A DNA stretch of 64,000 nt, from contig JBNOAI010000011.1 in assembly GCA_050283925.1 (NCBI GenBank), positions 62,001 through 126,000 on the forward strand, given 5' to 3'. The stretch comes from ZC4RG25 sp023428365. Lineage in GTDB: Bacteria; Pseudomonadota; Alphaproteobacteria; Rhizobiales; Hyphomicrobiaceae. This document shows, piece by piece, positions 44,178 to 53,700 of the stretch. The notes beneath the pieces were generated by a model, which was given only the letters and a program-made list of their open reading frames with translations, searched no databases and was not told where the DNA came from. The first letter of the stretch is position 1. Every line of letters begins with the position of its first letter. The translations under genes and the position numbers were made by a program.

Positions 44178-45662
44178 CTAGAAAATAACCTGCACGTTTT
44201 TGATTTGAGTGCAGGCCAGCAGTTCTTCTAGAGATTCCTCGCGGCCCATGCCGGATTGCTTGTAGCCGCCGAATGGCACGCCGACATAGTGCGTTGCGGC
44301 ATCGTTGATCCAGACGTAGCCGGCCTGGACGCGTGATGCCAAACGATGTGCGCGACCGAGATCGCGCGTCCAGATCGATGACGTCAGGCCGTACTCGAGG
44401 CCGTTGACGCGGCTCATCAGGTCATCCTCGTCCGACCACTTCAGAATGCTGACGACAGGTCCAAAGATTTCCTCGCGGGCGAGGCGCATGTTGTCTGTGA
44501 CATCGGCAAACACAGTCGGTTCGACGAAGAAGCCATTGGCGAGTTTCGGATCCGCCGGATGTTTCCCGCCGTAAAGAAGTCGCGCGCCCTCCTCCTGACC
44601 GATCTTGATGTAGCTCAGCGTCTTCTCGTACTGCGCCTTGCTGGACAAACAGCCCATCTCCGTTTCGGGATCCATCGGCAATCCGATCCTCAGGCTCTGC
44701 ACTACCTTGACGATGGCGGGCAGTGTCTTTTCGTAGATGTCCTCGTGCAGGAACACGCGGCTCGTCGAATTGCAGGACTGGCCCGTGACGTAACGGAAGT
44801 TCATGCCGCGCACGACGCCCTTGGCGAGCGTTTCGGGATCCACGTCCGGGCAGCCGATCAGCGCATTCTTTCCACCGAGTTCGAGCGTCAGCGCTTTGAT
44901 GGTCCCGCTGGCAGACCGCATGACGGCTCTGCCTGCCGCGATGCTGCCGATGAACCCGATTTTGGCGACGCGCGGATGTTCGGCGAGAGCCGCGCCCGCC
45001 TCACGCCCACCGGTCACGACATTGAACACGCCGGGAGGAAACACTTTCTCCCAGAGCTCAGCTATGCGCAGCGAGGAAAGCGGTGTTTGATCCGCGGGCT
45101 TGATGATCAGCGTGTTGCCTGCGGCCAGAGGTGCGCCGCATTTTCCGCCGACAAACAGCAAGGGATGGTTGAATGCACCGATCCGCGCAACGACACCCAG
45201 CGGTTCGCGAACGGTGTAGTTGAGCAGGCCAGCGCGCACCGGAATGGTGGCGCCTTTCATCTCCATGACGAGGCCGGCAAAATAATCCATGTAACCGGCG
45301 CTGATCTCGACATCATACAGCATCGCTTGCAGCGGATTGCCGCCATCGAGTGCATCGAGATAGGCAAGTTCATGCGCATTCTCGCGCAGAATGCGTGCCG
45401 CCTCGCGAATGATACCTGCCCGCTCCTGCACGGGCATGTCACGCCACGCGGGGAAGGCTTCGGCTGCGGCGGCAACAGCCCGGTCAACGTCGGCAGATCC
45501 TGCATTCTGTGCGACACCGAGATCTTCACCCGGCGCCGGCGACGAAACGGGCGTCGTTTCCTTTGAAACGGCATCGTACCACGCACCGCCGTAGAACAGC
45601 TTGCGGTTCTTCGGCAAAGACGGCGTTGTGGGCTTCGTCATGGATCTCTCCGTGGGAGTCAT
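44178..45662 (-). CDS. NAD(P)-dependent aldehyde dehydrogenase
   Basis: A 494-residue ALDH. GNTLIIKPADQTPLSSLRIAEL, FIGSIAAGRAVMRSA, LELGGKNALIGCPD (general-base Glu) and VTGQSCNSTSRVFLHEDIY (catalytic Cys) are present, and the end is PFGGYKQSGMGREESLEELL. Overall closest in feel to the betaine-aldehyde/aminoaldehyde group, but the substrate cannot be assigned. A second Met (MTKPTTP) seven codons in may be the start. It lies downstream of the leuCD-like pair on the minus strand, so its aldehyde substrate is probably an intermediate of the same pathway. Confidence 0.92.
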   Translation of the reverse strand: MTPTERSMTKPTTPSLPKNRKLFYGGAWYDAVSKETTPVSSPAPGEDLGVAQNAGSADVDRAVAAAAEAFPAWRDMPVQERAGIIREAARILRENAHELAYLDALDGGNPLQAMLYDVEISAGYMDYFAGLVMEMKGATIPVRAGLLNYTVREPLGVVARIGAFNHPLLFVGGKCGAPLAAGNTLIIKPADQTPLSSLRIAELWEKVFPPGVFNVVTGGREAGAALAEHPRVAKIGFIGSIAAGRAVMRSASGTIKALTLELGGKNALIGCPDVDPETLAKGVVRGMNFRYVTGQSCNSTSRVFLHEDIYEKTLPAIVKVVQSLRIGLPMDPETEMGCLSSKAQYEKTLSYIKIGQEEGARLLYGGKHPADPKLANGFFVEPTVFADVTDNMRLAREEIFGPVVSILKWSDEDDLMSRVNGLEYGLTSSIWTRDLGRAHRLASRVQAGYVWINDAATHYVGVPFGGYKQSGMGREESLEELLACTQIKNVQVIF

Positions 45663-45799
45663 TTGGAGGCTGATTGTTGTGAACTAGGTGCCGCTGGGCA
45701 CGGTCGTTTTGGATTGCCTGGCAGAAAGCACATCATGCGCGAGAGATGTGATGAGTGGCCCTCCTTGGGCCAGGGCATCGCGGAAGCTTGGGCGACGCA

Positions 45800-46438
45800 T
45801 CACTGAACCTCTCCCTGCGCTTCAACGGCGCGATAGAGCCACGGCTGGTTCGTGCGGGAGACATCATGAAATCTGCTGATCTCGGCTGCATGTTCCAGCG
45901 TCATGGCAATTTCATCGGCACCGGTTTGCAAGGCGCGCTTGCGGGATGCCGCGACAGCAAACGCCCAAACCGCACCGGTAGGACCGGCGATGGTTTCGCG
46001 ATCGAGGTCGATGGCAAATACGGGCGATGGCGTCCCGCGTTGAATGAGGGCGTTCACCGCCGACAGACAATCCTCGTCAATCCGCGCCGCGAGTATTCCG
46101 TTGCGAAACGCGTTCTCGTGGAAAATGTCAGCGAAACTCGGTGCGAAAACGGCCCGAATACCGAAGTCCCGCAACGCCCAAGCCGCGGCTTCGCGCGAGC
46201 TGCCGCAACCGAAATTCCGGCCTGCGAATAGAATTTGAGCTTTGCGGAACGGCTCCCGGTTGAGAATGAAATCGAGTTCGTTGCCATTGCCATCGAACCG
46301 CAGCGCGCCGAACAGACCTTTGGCCAGATTGCCACCCGCCGTGCGCAGCCACGGCGAGGGAATGATCGCATCGGTATTGATGTTCTCGATCGGCAGAGCA
46401 GCCGCGATACCCGAGAAATCAGTGAAAGGTTGCTTCAT
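45800..46438 (-). CDS. LeuD-like small subunit of an isomerase/hydratase
   Basis: A 212-residue swivel-domain protein: PIENINTDAIIPSPWLRT near the start and LFAGRNFGCGSSREAAAWAL, the mobile-loop signature of isopropylmalate isomerase small subunits. The frame continues upstream inside the large-subunit gene, but homology begins at MKQPFTDFSG, and this ATG overlaps the large-subunit stop as ATGA, a coupling typical of leuC-leuD. It would form a heterodimeric 2-alkylmalate-type dehydratase. Placement away from leuA suggests catabolism rather than leucine synthesis. Confidence 0.85.
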   Translation of the reverse strand: MKQPFTDFSGIAAALPIENINTDAIIPSPWLRTAGGNLAKGLFGALRFDGNGNELDFILNREPFRKAQILFAGRNFGCGSSREAAAWALRDFGIRAVFAPSFADIFHENAFRNGILAARIDEDCLSAVNALIQRGTPSPVFAIDLDRETIAGPTGAVWAFAVAASRKRALQTGADEIAMTLEHAAEISRFHDVSRTNQPWLYRAVEAQGEVQ

Positions 46439-47862
46439 GCCTGCAGCACCTTGCGGACGTCGGTGATTTTCCCGGCAATTGCGCCGGCGGCGACCATCGC
46501 AGGACTGGCGAGATGCGTGCGGCTTCCCGGGCCCTGACGATTCTCGAAGTTGCGATTGGACGTCGCCAGACAGCGCTGGCCCGGAGCAACGATATCCTCG
46601 TTGATGCTGACGCACATCGAGCAACCCGCTTCGCGCCACTCAAAGCCGGCATCGCGGAAGATGCGGTCAATTCCGCGCTGTTCGGCGGCGCGTTTGACAG
46701 ACATCGAACCGGGGACAACAAGCGCACGGACATTCGGCGCAACACGATGCCCCTTCACCACGTCCGCAGCCACTTCAAGATCAGACAGACGGGAATTGGT
46801 GCAAGACCCGATAAATGCGATGTCGATCGGCAAGCCTTCGATGCTCATGCCGGGCTGCAGTCCCATGTAAGCCAGCGCCTTCGCCGCGCGGTTGCGACGG
46901 CCTGTATCGCTAAGGCTCCCCGGATCAGGCAGCCGCGCGTCAACGCCGATCACCTCTTCCTGCGTCGTGCCCCATGTGACTTGCGGCGCAATGCCTTCGC
47001 AATCGACGACGACGTCCTTGTCGAAAGTGGCACCATCGTCTGTTTGCAGCGTGTGCCAATGGGCGATAGCCTGGTCGAGATCAGCGCCTTGAGGTGAGTA
47101 TTCTCGTCCCGAGACGTAGGCGAAGGTGCTCTCATCGGGCGCGATGAGACCGAGCCGCGCTCCGAGTTCTATCGACATATTGCAAATGGTCAGCCGCGCC
47201 TCGAGTGGAAGCGCGCGGATGGCGGGCCCGGCGTATTCCACCGCATGACCCTGCCCTGCCGAAATGCCGAGCTGGCCGATCGCGCGAAGGATTAAATCCT
47301 TGGAACTGATACCGCGCGATAATCTGCCTTCAAAAACAATCCGCATCGCTTTCGGGCGCGGCATCGTCAGCGTCTGGGTTGCGAGAATGTGCTCGACTTC
47401 GCTCGTGCCGACACCGATGCCGATGGCACCGATCCCGCCGACCGTCGACGTATGGCTGTCACCACACGCGACCACGGTGCCTGGTAGCGCGAAACCCAAT
47501 TCCGGACCTATCACGTGCACAATACCCTGCCGTGGATCTCCGAGCCCGAAATGGCGAACCTTCTGCGAGAACGCGTTTTTGCGCATCAACTCCAGAAGTT
47601 CGCGGCCATCGGGATTGGTCTCTTCCGTCCTTCCCGGCGCGGTGGACAGGATATGATCCTGCGTGGCGATGGTCAGCTCGGGATGGCGAACGCTGAGATT
47701 ACGCTGGCGCAAACCGTCGAAGGCGCGGGCACTCGTTGTCTCCTGAAGTACATGCCGATCGACGAAGATGAGGTCACGCCCGTCATCCAGATGCGTGACG
47801 ACGTGAGCGTCCCATATTTTCCGGAAGATGCTGCGTGGCTCCGCGGCTGGTGAGGGAGGCAT
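46435..47862 (-). CDS. LeuC-like large subunit of an aconitase-family hydratase
   Basis: A 475-residue aconitase-superfamily protein with GTVVACGDSHTSTVGGIGAIGIGVGTSEVEH, IGSCTNSRLSDLEVAADVV and GCSMCVSINEDIVAPGQRCLATSNRNFENRQG, which hold the three Fe-S cysteines and substrate residues. Length fits LeuC. Neighbours are an aldehyde dehydrogenase and a ThDP enzyme instead of leucine genes, so alternatives such as citraconate, dimethylmalate or another alkylmalate hydratase are equally likely. Confidence 0.88.
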   Translation of the reverse strand: MPPSPAAEPRSIFRKIWDAHVVTHLDDGRDLIFVDRHVLQETTSARAFDGLRQRNLSVRHPELTIATQDHILSTAPGRTEETNPDGRELLELMRKNAFSQKVRHFGLGDPRQGIVHVIGPELGFALPGTVVACGDSHTSTVGGIGAIGIGVGTSEVEHILATQTLTMPRPKAMRIVFEGRLSRGISSKDLILRAIGQLGISAGQGHAVEYAGPAIRALPLEARLTICNMSIELGARLGLIAPDESTFAYVSGREYSPQGADLDQAIAHWHTLQTDDGATFDKDVVVDCEGIAPQVTWGTTQEEVIGVDARLPDPGSLSDTGRRNRAAKALAYMGLQPGMSIEGLPIDIAFIGSCTNSRLSDLEVAADVVKGHRVAPNVRALVVPGSMSVKRAAEQRGIDRIFRDAGFEWREAGCSMCVSINEDIVAPGQRCLATSNRNFENRQGPGSRTHLASPAMVAAGAIAGKITDVRKVLQA

Positions 47863-48116
47863 GGCTAGCGCTCTTCAAATTTGAATGTCTCATGGGATGA
47901 AGCGCTCGCCCCGCATAGGATTACGAGCGCCCAGTTTCCTCCGCCCGATGCCTCTTGCCGGACATACGGACGACAGCCCAATGGGTCTGTTGAGAAAAGA
48001 TCCACCCAGGGACCTGAGAGCGCCAGCCACAATTTGCTCATTCCGGATTGAGGAAAACTCACCCGGTTGCACAGACCTCGGCACTGCTGACAGCGCTTAA
48101 CAGTCAAACAATCAGA

Positions 48117-49010
48117 TCAGGACAGGTACTGGCGCGTCTTACGGCCTTCGCCGGAGATCCAATTGTGGAAGGCGCGAATCCGGGCATTCGGCCGGTCGCG
48201 CGGGTAGATCAAATAGTAACCGCGGGCACTATTGAACGGGATGTCAACAGGGACACAGAGGCGTCCGCATTCCAGCTCATCGCTGACAAAGGCCCGCTGC
48301 GCCACGGCTATACCCAGGCCTGTGAGCGCACCCTCATAGGTGAGACTCGAATTATCGAACATGATCTCACGATCAATGCGCAGATCATTGACGCCCGATG
48401 CTTCGAACCAGAGCTGCCAGTCATTCGGACGGACAAGCGAATGTAGCAGAACATGGCCACTGAGATCGCGAGGCTTTGCCTTGGAATGCTGTCGCGCGAT
48501 GCTCGGATTGCAGATGGGAACCAACACCTCGGGAAACAGCAGCTCATATGTGCACGCCTCCGGTGGCTCCTGTCCGTACCAGATTGCGACGTCGACATCC
48601 TCCAACCTGAAATCGACCGGTTCGTGTGATGTCATCACCTGCACCGCTATTTCCGGGTGCATCGCATGAAAACGCGCGAGACGAGGAACGAGCCAGCGCG
48701 TCGCACACGTCGGCGGTAATTTGACCTTCAGGACGTGACGTGGTGCACGACGACTGACAGTCGCGGTCGCGGACGCGATATGGCCAAGCGCCTCTGAAAT
48801 CTCACGCCCATAGGCGTGTCCAGCATCTGTCAGGGAAACCTTGCCGTTCTGGCGCGCGAACAGCTTTCGGCCAACGAAGAATTCCAGATTGCCGATCTGG
48901 CGGCTCACTGCACCTGGCGTCACGAACAGTTCCTCAGCAGCCTTCTTGAAGCTGAGATGCCGGGCGGCAGACTCGAAAGCACGAAGCGCATTCAAGGGGG
49001 GTAGCTGCAT
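48117..49010 (-). CDS. LysR-family regulator, GcvA-like
   Basis: A 297-residue regulator. N-terminal winged helix: LPPLNALRAFESAARHLSFKKAAEELFVTPGAVSRQI, the GcvA/AmpR-type sequence. The effector domain follows with LPPTCATRWLVPRLARFHAMHPEIAVQV. It is divergent from the ThDP-enzyme gene with 130 bases between, the usual layout for a LysR protein controlling its neighbour. It likely responds to the substrate or an intermediate of the catabolic region. Confidence 0.92.
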   Translation of the reverse strand: MQLPPLNALRAFESAARHLSFKKAAEELFVTPGAVSRQIGNLEFFVGRKLFARQNGKVSLTDAGHAYGREISEALGHIASATATVSRRAPRHVLKVKLPPTCATRWLVPRLARFHAMHPEIAVQVMTSHEPVDFRLEDVDVAIWYGQEPPEACTYELLFPEVLVPICNPSIARQHSKAKPRDLSGHVLLHSLVRPNDWQLWFEASGVNDLRIDREIMFDNSSLTYEGALTGLGIAVAQRAFVSDELECGRLCVPVDIPFNSARGYYLIYPRDRPNARIRAFHNWISGEGRKTRQYLS

Positions 49011-49048
49011 GGCGGCCTGACCTCGAGCGTTTCCCTAGTGAGTTTTTT

Positions 49049-49060
49049 TCAACTGGTTGA
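49049..49060. promoter_or_regulatory. palindrome in the LysR - ThDP enzyme intergenic region
   Basis: TCAACTGGTTGA, a perfect palindrome with 5-base arms TCAAC/GTTGA, preceded by a run of T. It lies about 40 bases before the LysR start and 80 before the divergent gene, a usual place for a LysR operator, though the T-N11-A form is not evident. Confidence 0.4.
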
Positions 49061-49140
49061 TCGAGTTTTATCGTTCGCCACGCCTTTAGGAAAGTGGCTT
49101 CATTCGCCGAGATAAGGCAGCCTCGAAGTAAAGCAGCGCG

Positions 49141-50940
49141 GTGATGCAACAAAAAAAGCACGTTCCAGGGCAGGACATCCAAGGCAAGAACGCTGTCGCT
49201 TTCGGCAGCGATGCCATCGCGGAACTGCTCCGCTCATTGGGGCATCGCTATATCACACTGACGCCGGGAGCCAGCTTCCGCGGCCTGCACGACAGTCTGG
49301 TGAATTATCTCGGAAATAAAGACCCGGAATTGCTGCTGTGCATCCATGAAGAGAACGCCGTGTCCATCGCTCACGGTTGGACGCGCGTCACCGGAAAGCC
49401 GATGGTTGTTGCGCTGCACAGCAACGTTGGTCTGATGCACGCAACCATGTCGATCTTCAATGCCTGGTGCGATCGCATCCCCATGGTGCTGATCGGCGCC
49501 CAGGGCCCGATGGACTCGACAAGGCGGCGCCCGTGGGTTGACTGGATTCACACGACAACGGATCTCGGCGCTCTGCTGCGTGGATATACGAAATGGGATA
49601 ACCAGCCCTCTTCCGTGCCCTCCGCGCTCGAAGCCTTGCTGCGCGCCCACCAGATCGCCGCTACCGAACCTGCCGGTCCGACCTTCGTGTGTCTCGATGC
49701 CGGTCTGCAGGAAGGGCTGATCGAGATGGACGGCCCCGGCTTGCCGCCGCTCGAGCGCTTTGCGCCGCCGCGTGCTGCCGAGCCACCGGCGGATGCACTG
49801 AAGCAGGCCGTGAAGATGCTGTCCCAAGCACAACGGCCGCTGATCATGTTCGGCCGCATGTCGGGCGAACAATCCGATTGGGATGCGCGCGTCGCCCTCG
49901 CCGAGCGACTGGGAGCAAACGTCCTGACAGACATCAAGACGCGGGCGACCTTCCCCACAGCGCATCCGCTCCAGCCGTTCCCGCCGACTCTCTATCTGAC
50001 ACCGGAAGCAGGCGGCCTCATTCGCGACGCGGATGTCATCCTTGCTTTGGATTGGATAGATCCCGCCGGAACGATGCGTCAGGCCTGTCGCGGAGAGATC
50101 CCGAACGGCAAGGTTATCATCTGCTCGCTCGACCAATACAGCCACAATGGCTGGAGCATGGATTATCAGGCACTGCCGGTTGTCGATCTCAACTTCCTTG
50201 CCTCGCCGGATCGCTTCGTCACACGGCTTCTGGAAGAACTCGGAGAAGGCCAGAACAAAGCTTATGTTCCAACCCCGCGCGGAGAACCCGAACCAGGCCC
50301 AGACATGGTGGACGGACGGATCTCGGTCGCTGCGTTCGCGCGGACTGTGACGTCGACCTTGGCCAAGTATCGCCCATCCTACATCCGCTTGCCTCTAGGC
50401 TGGCCCGGATCCTGTTGCAATTTCGACGACCCGCTGGATTACATCGGGTTCGATGGCGGTGGCGGCATCGGTTCCGGTCCAGGCATGGCCGCTGGCGCCG
50501 CTCTGGCCCTGCGCGACATGGGCAGTGACCGGCTTCCTGTCGCGGTGCTCGGTGACGGCGACTACCTCATGGGCCTCACGGCTCTGTGGACCGCAGTCCA
50601 CTACAAGGTGCCGATGCTGATCCTGGTTGCCAATAATCAGTCCTTCTTCAATGACGAACTGCATCAGGAACGGGTGGCCCGGATGCGTGGGCGTCCGATC
50701 GAGAACCGGTCCATCGGGCTGCGTATGGACGATCCACCGCTCGATCTTGCCATGCTGGCCCGCGGCCAGGGAGCAGCGGGGTTCGGCCCGGTCGCGTCTC
50801 CGGAGGCTCTGACAGCGGAAATAGGCAAGGCCGTTGACGTCGTGAAAGCTGGTGGTGTCGCCGTCATCGACGTCAGTGTCGCCCCCGAATATTCCCGCGC
50901 AACATCCAACGCGATGCTGAGGGAAGGAACGCATAGCTAA
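49141..50940 (+). CDS. thiamine-diphosphate-dependent enzyme (acetolactate synthase-like)
   Basis: A 599-residue three-domain ThDP enzyme. The N-terminal Pyr domain has the cofactor-activating Glu in CIHEENAVSIAHGWTRVTGKP, the central domain follows, and the C-terminal PP domain has VAVLGDGDYLMGLTALWTAVHYKVPMLILVANNQSFFND, the GDG-NN metal motif. Candidates are decarboxylases or carboligases acting on 2-oxo acids, and the sequence does not fix which. It starts GTG-ATG (either codon possible), with a LysR gene divergent and an ABC importer downstream. Confidence 0.85.
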   Translation: MMQQKKHVPGQDIQGKNAVAFGSDAIAELLRSLGHRYITLTPGASFRGLHDSLVNYLGNKDPELLLCIHEENAVSIAHGWTRVTGKPMVVALHSNVGLMHATMSIFNAWCDRIPMVLIGAQGPMDSTRRRPWVDWIHTTTDLGALLRGYTKWDNQPSSVPSALEALLRAHQIAATEPAGPTFVCLDAGLQEGLIEMDGPGLPPLERFAPPRAAEPPADALKQAVKMLSQAQRPLIMFGRMSGEQSDWDARVALAERLGANVLTDIKTRATFPTAHPLQPFPPTLYLTPEAGGLIRDADVILALDWIDPAGTMRQACRGEIPNGKVIICSLDQYSHNGWSMDYQALPVVDLNFLASPDRFVTRLLEELGEGQNKAYVPTPRGEPEPGPDMVDGRISVAAFARTVTSTLAKYRPSYIRLPLGWPGSCCNFDDPLDYIGFDGGGGIGSGPGMAAGAALALRDMGSDRLPVAVLGDGDYLMGLTALWTAVHYKVPMLILVANNQSFFNDELHQERVARMRGRPIENRSIGLRMDDPPLDLAMLARGQGAAGFGPVASPEALTAEIGKAVDVVKAGGVAVIDVSVAPEYSRATSNAMLREGTHS

Positions 50941-51059
50941 CTCCTGCACGAAAGGAGGCGCCAACGAAAAACGCGCTTTGATGTCGGATGATTTTGCAAG
51001 AAAGCTCTAGTGAACCAATGTAGCCGACAGACGCACAAAAACGAATTTGGGAGGAAAAA

Positions 51060-52064
51060 ATGAGAACCTATCGCTACCAGCATTTGCTCTGCGCTGCCCT
51101 CGCTCTGTCGTTCACGGGGGCAATGACGGCCCCTTCAAGCGCCGAGCAGATCGCAGTGGGTAACTATGGTGTCGCCGCGAACGGCATGCCATTCGCCGTT
51201 GCGCTTGGGAAGAAGTTCTTCGAGGCCGAAGGCATCAAGGTCGACGGCATCATTTCATCGGCCGGCGGTGGAACGTCGTTGCGCAATATGCTCGCCGGTG
51301 GCGTGCCCTACGGTGAAGTGAATCCAGGTGTCGTGATCTCCGCTATCCAGCAGGGCGCGGATCTGAAGATCATCAGCGACAACGTTCTGACGGTCGCGGA
51401 ATTTGTCTGGGCGGTGAAGCCGGATTCTCCAATCAAAACGCTCCAGGATATGAAGGGCAAGAAGATCGGATACACCAATCCGAGATCAACCAGTCAAGGA
51501 CTGGCGAACCTCCTGATTCAAAAGGCGGGGCTTCAGCCGGGCGATGTCGAATCCGTCCGCACTGGCGGCTTCGGCGAAGGTGTCGCCGCACTTGATGTCG
51601 GGATGGTCGATATTGTTCCGATCCCCCAACCTCTTTGGGCAAAATTCGACGGCAAATATCGCGCAATCGCGCGCGCGACCGAAGTCCTGCCGCCGCTTGA
51701 TAATGTTGTCGGCGTCACGACAGCTAACATGGCGGCGGAGAAGGGGGACTTCATCCGTGCTGTCATCCGTGCCCGGCGGAAAGCCGTTGAATTCATGTAC
51801 GCCAATCCGGAGGAAGCCGGAGACATCGTAGCCCAAGCCTATAATCTGACGCCGGAAGTCGGCAGGGCGGCTGTGAAGGCCCTGGTCGAAGCGAATACCA
51901 ACGGTATCCCCTACTGGGGATCTGGCCAGATTCATCTCGATGGTCTCAAGGCGATGATCGAAGTGCAGCGCAGCGTCGGCGCGATCAAGGGCGAAGTTGA
52001 CTATGATAAGGTCATCGATACCCAATTCCTCCCGGAAGATATCCGCACTCCAGTCGGCAAGTGA
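51060..52064 (+). CDS. NitT/TauT-type ABC transporter substrate-binding protein
   Basis: A 334-residue periplasmic protein with signal peptide (LLCAALALSFTGAMTAPSSA) and the NMT1/SsuA pattern VGNYGVAANGMPFAVALGKKFFEAEGIKVDGI, then SAGGGTSLRNMLAGGVPYGEVNPGVVISA and MKGKKIGYTNPRS. Such proteins bind sulfonates, nitrate, thiamine precursors or small carboxylates. GGGAGG lies before the ATG. Its stop overlaps the start of the ATPase gene. Confidence 0.88.
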   Translation: MRTYRYQHLLCAALALSFTGAMTAPSSAEQIAVGNYGVAANGMPFAVALGKKFFEAEGIKVDGIISSAGGGTSLRNMLAGGVPYGEVNPGVVISAIQQGADLKIISDNVLTVAEFVWAVKPDSPIKTLQDMKGKKIGYTNPRSTSQGLANLLIQKAGLQPGDVESVRTGGFGEGVAALDVGMVDIVPIPQPLWAKFDGKYRAIARATEVLPPLDNVVGVTTANMAAEKGDFIRAVIRARRKAVEFMYANPEEAGDIVAQAYNLTPEVGRAAVKALVEANTNGIPYWGSGQIHLDGLKAMIEVQRSVGAIKGEVDYDKVIDTQFLPEDIRTPVGK

Positions 52065-52951
52065 GTGTAGACATGGGACCAACGGGACGTGCTACGCGGT
52101 TGGCGGATATTCCCGCCGCCGAGGCGAATGAAAAAGTGAATCGGAACGCCGCAAGCGTTCATGTCAGCCTCAAGGGGGTGACGAAGACGTTTCATCGTTC
52201 CGGGCAACCGGACGTCCATGCCCTCGGTCCCATCGACATCGAGTTGCGCCGCGGCGAGTTCTTCGCCGTGGTCGGCCCCTCAGGCTGCGGAAAGTCGACG
52301 CTTTTAGAACTTCTCGCGGGCCTCACCCAGGCAAGCGCCGGTCAAGTCGAATTCGAGGGGAAGCCTATTACGGGAGACATTCCTGATGGCGTCGGCGTGG
52401 TCTTCCAGGAAGATGCCTGCTTCCCGTGGCTAACCGTCAACGAAAATATCGAGTTTGGCCTCAAGCAAATGCGGGTGCCTGCTTCCGAACGGGCCAAGCG
52501 CGTCGCCGACGCGGTCGAGATGATGGGTCTGTCAGCTTTCGGTCGGCACTACCCTGCTCAGCTATCGGGCGGTATGCGCCAACGTGTCTGCATCGCCCGC
52601 ACGCTCGTTCTGCAACCGCGATTGATCCTGCTTGATGAGCCGTTCGGCGCGCTGGATCAACAGACCCGCCTCATCATGGGCGAAGAGGTGCTCAAGCTTT
52701 GGCGCAGTACCGGCGCGACGGTCTTCCTGATCACCCACGCGCTTGACGAAGCTGCGATGTTGGCCGACCGCATCGGCGTGATGTCGGCGCGGCCGGGGCG
52801 TTTGATGGAAACCATCGAGACGGGCTGGCCCACGGAGCGCGACAGCCGAATTGTCGAGCGGCCGGAGTTCGGCAATGTGACCGCGCGCCTGTGGCAGCTA
52901 CTGCGCGAGCAATCCATGCTCGCTATCGGGAAGGGAAGGAGCGGATCATGA
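52061..52951 (+). CDS. NitT/TauT-type ABC transporter ATP-binding protein
   Basis: A 296-residue ATPase with GPSGCGKSTLLELLAGL, the Q-loop region VGVVFQEDACFPWLTVNENI, LSGGMRQRVCIARTL and LILLDEPFGALDQQTR; the ITHALDEAAMLADRIGVMSARPG segment is characteristic of the SsuB/TauB group. A GTG start is coupled to the preceding stop; ATG four codons later is possible. Confidence 0.9.
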   Translation: MSVDMGPTGRATRLADIPAAEANEKVNRNAASVHVSLKGVTKTFHRSGQPDVHALGPIDIELRRGEFFAVVGPSGCGKSTLLELLAGLTQASAGQVEFEGKPITGDIPDGVGVVFQEDACFPWLTVNENIEFGLKQMRVPASERAKRVADAVEMMGLSAFGRHYPAQLSGGMRQRVCIARTLVLQPRLILLDEPFGALDQQTRLIMGEEVLKLWRSTGATVFLITHALDEAAMLADRIGVMSARPGRLMETIETGWPTERDSRIVERPEFGNVTARLWQLLREQSMLAIGKGRSGS

Positions 52952-53700
52952 GAGCCATTCCGCTGCTGCGGGTCCTTGTGATCTTCGGCTTCTTTGGGAT
53001 GCTCGAACTACTTTGCCGGACCGGCGTGATCGACAATTTCACGATGCAGCCACCGTCTCAGATCGTGCGTGATCTCATCGCGCTTCTCGCATCTGGCCGG
53101 CTCAATGGGGCTATCGCCAAAACTCTCGGGAATGCGGCGGTGGCTTTGGCATTGGCTGTCGTCGTGGGGATCATAGCCGGAGCCGTAATTCATTATGTCG
53201 GGCTTCTGAGGGCCGTGCTCGATCCTCTCTTTGCGACCTACTACGCCATCCCTGTTATCGCGTTTTATCCGATGTTGATCATCATTTTTGGATTGGGCGA
53301 AGCTCCTAAGATCATGATTGCATTTATGCTGGGCGTGGTCGCGGTCATCGTCAACACGCTGAATGGTCTCGATCGCGTTCCGCGCGTGCTTCTTAAAAGT
53401 GCCCGCATCACGAAGCTCTCAGAATTCGAGGTCGCTTACAAAATAACGCTGCCCTTTGCGGCGCCCTACATCCTCACAGGCGTGAAGCTCGCCATCGCCT
53501 ACTCACTGATCGGCATCGTCGGGTCCGAATTCATCATGTCCACGGGCGGCATGGGATTTGAGATCGCGTTTGCCTACAACAACTTCGACAACAAGGTGAT
53601 GTATCCGCTGATCCTGCTGGTTCTTGCCGTGTCCGTGACGGCCAATCTGATCGTCAATGCCTGGGAAAAGCGGCTATTGGTGCGCAGGGGGCTGAGATGA
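52948..53700 (+). CDS. NitT/TauT-type ABC transporter permease (first)
   Basis: About 250 residues with six hydrophobic helices (ALALAVVVGIIAGAVIHYVG, IPVIAFYPMLIIIFGLGEAPKIMIAF) and the EAA loop PRVLLKSARITKLSEFEVAYKITLPFAAPYIL. The ATG overlaps the ATPase stop as ATGA. It is one of two permease genes, so the channel is a heterodimer. Confidence 0.88.
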   Translation: MRAIPLLRVLVIFGFFGMLELLCRTGVIDNFTMQPPSQIVRDLIALLASGRLNGAIAKTLGNAAVALALAVVVGIIAGAVIHYVGLLRAVLDPLFATYYAIPVIAFYPMLIIIFGLGEAPKIMIAFMLGVVAVIVNTLNGLDRVPRVLLKSARITKLSEFEVAYKITLPFAAPYILTGVKLAIAYSLIGIVGSEFIMSTGGMGFEIAFAYNNFDNKVMYPLILLVLAVSVTANLIVNAWEKRLLVRRGLR

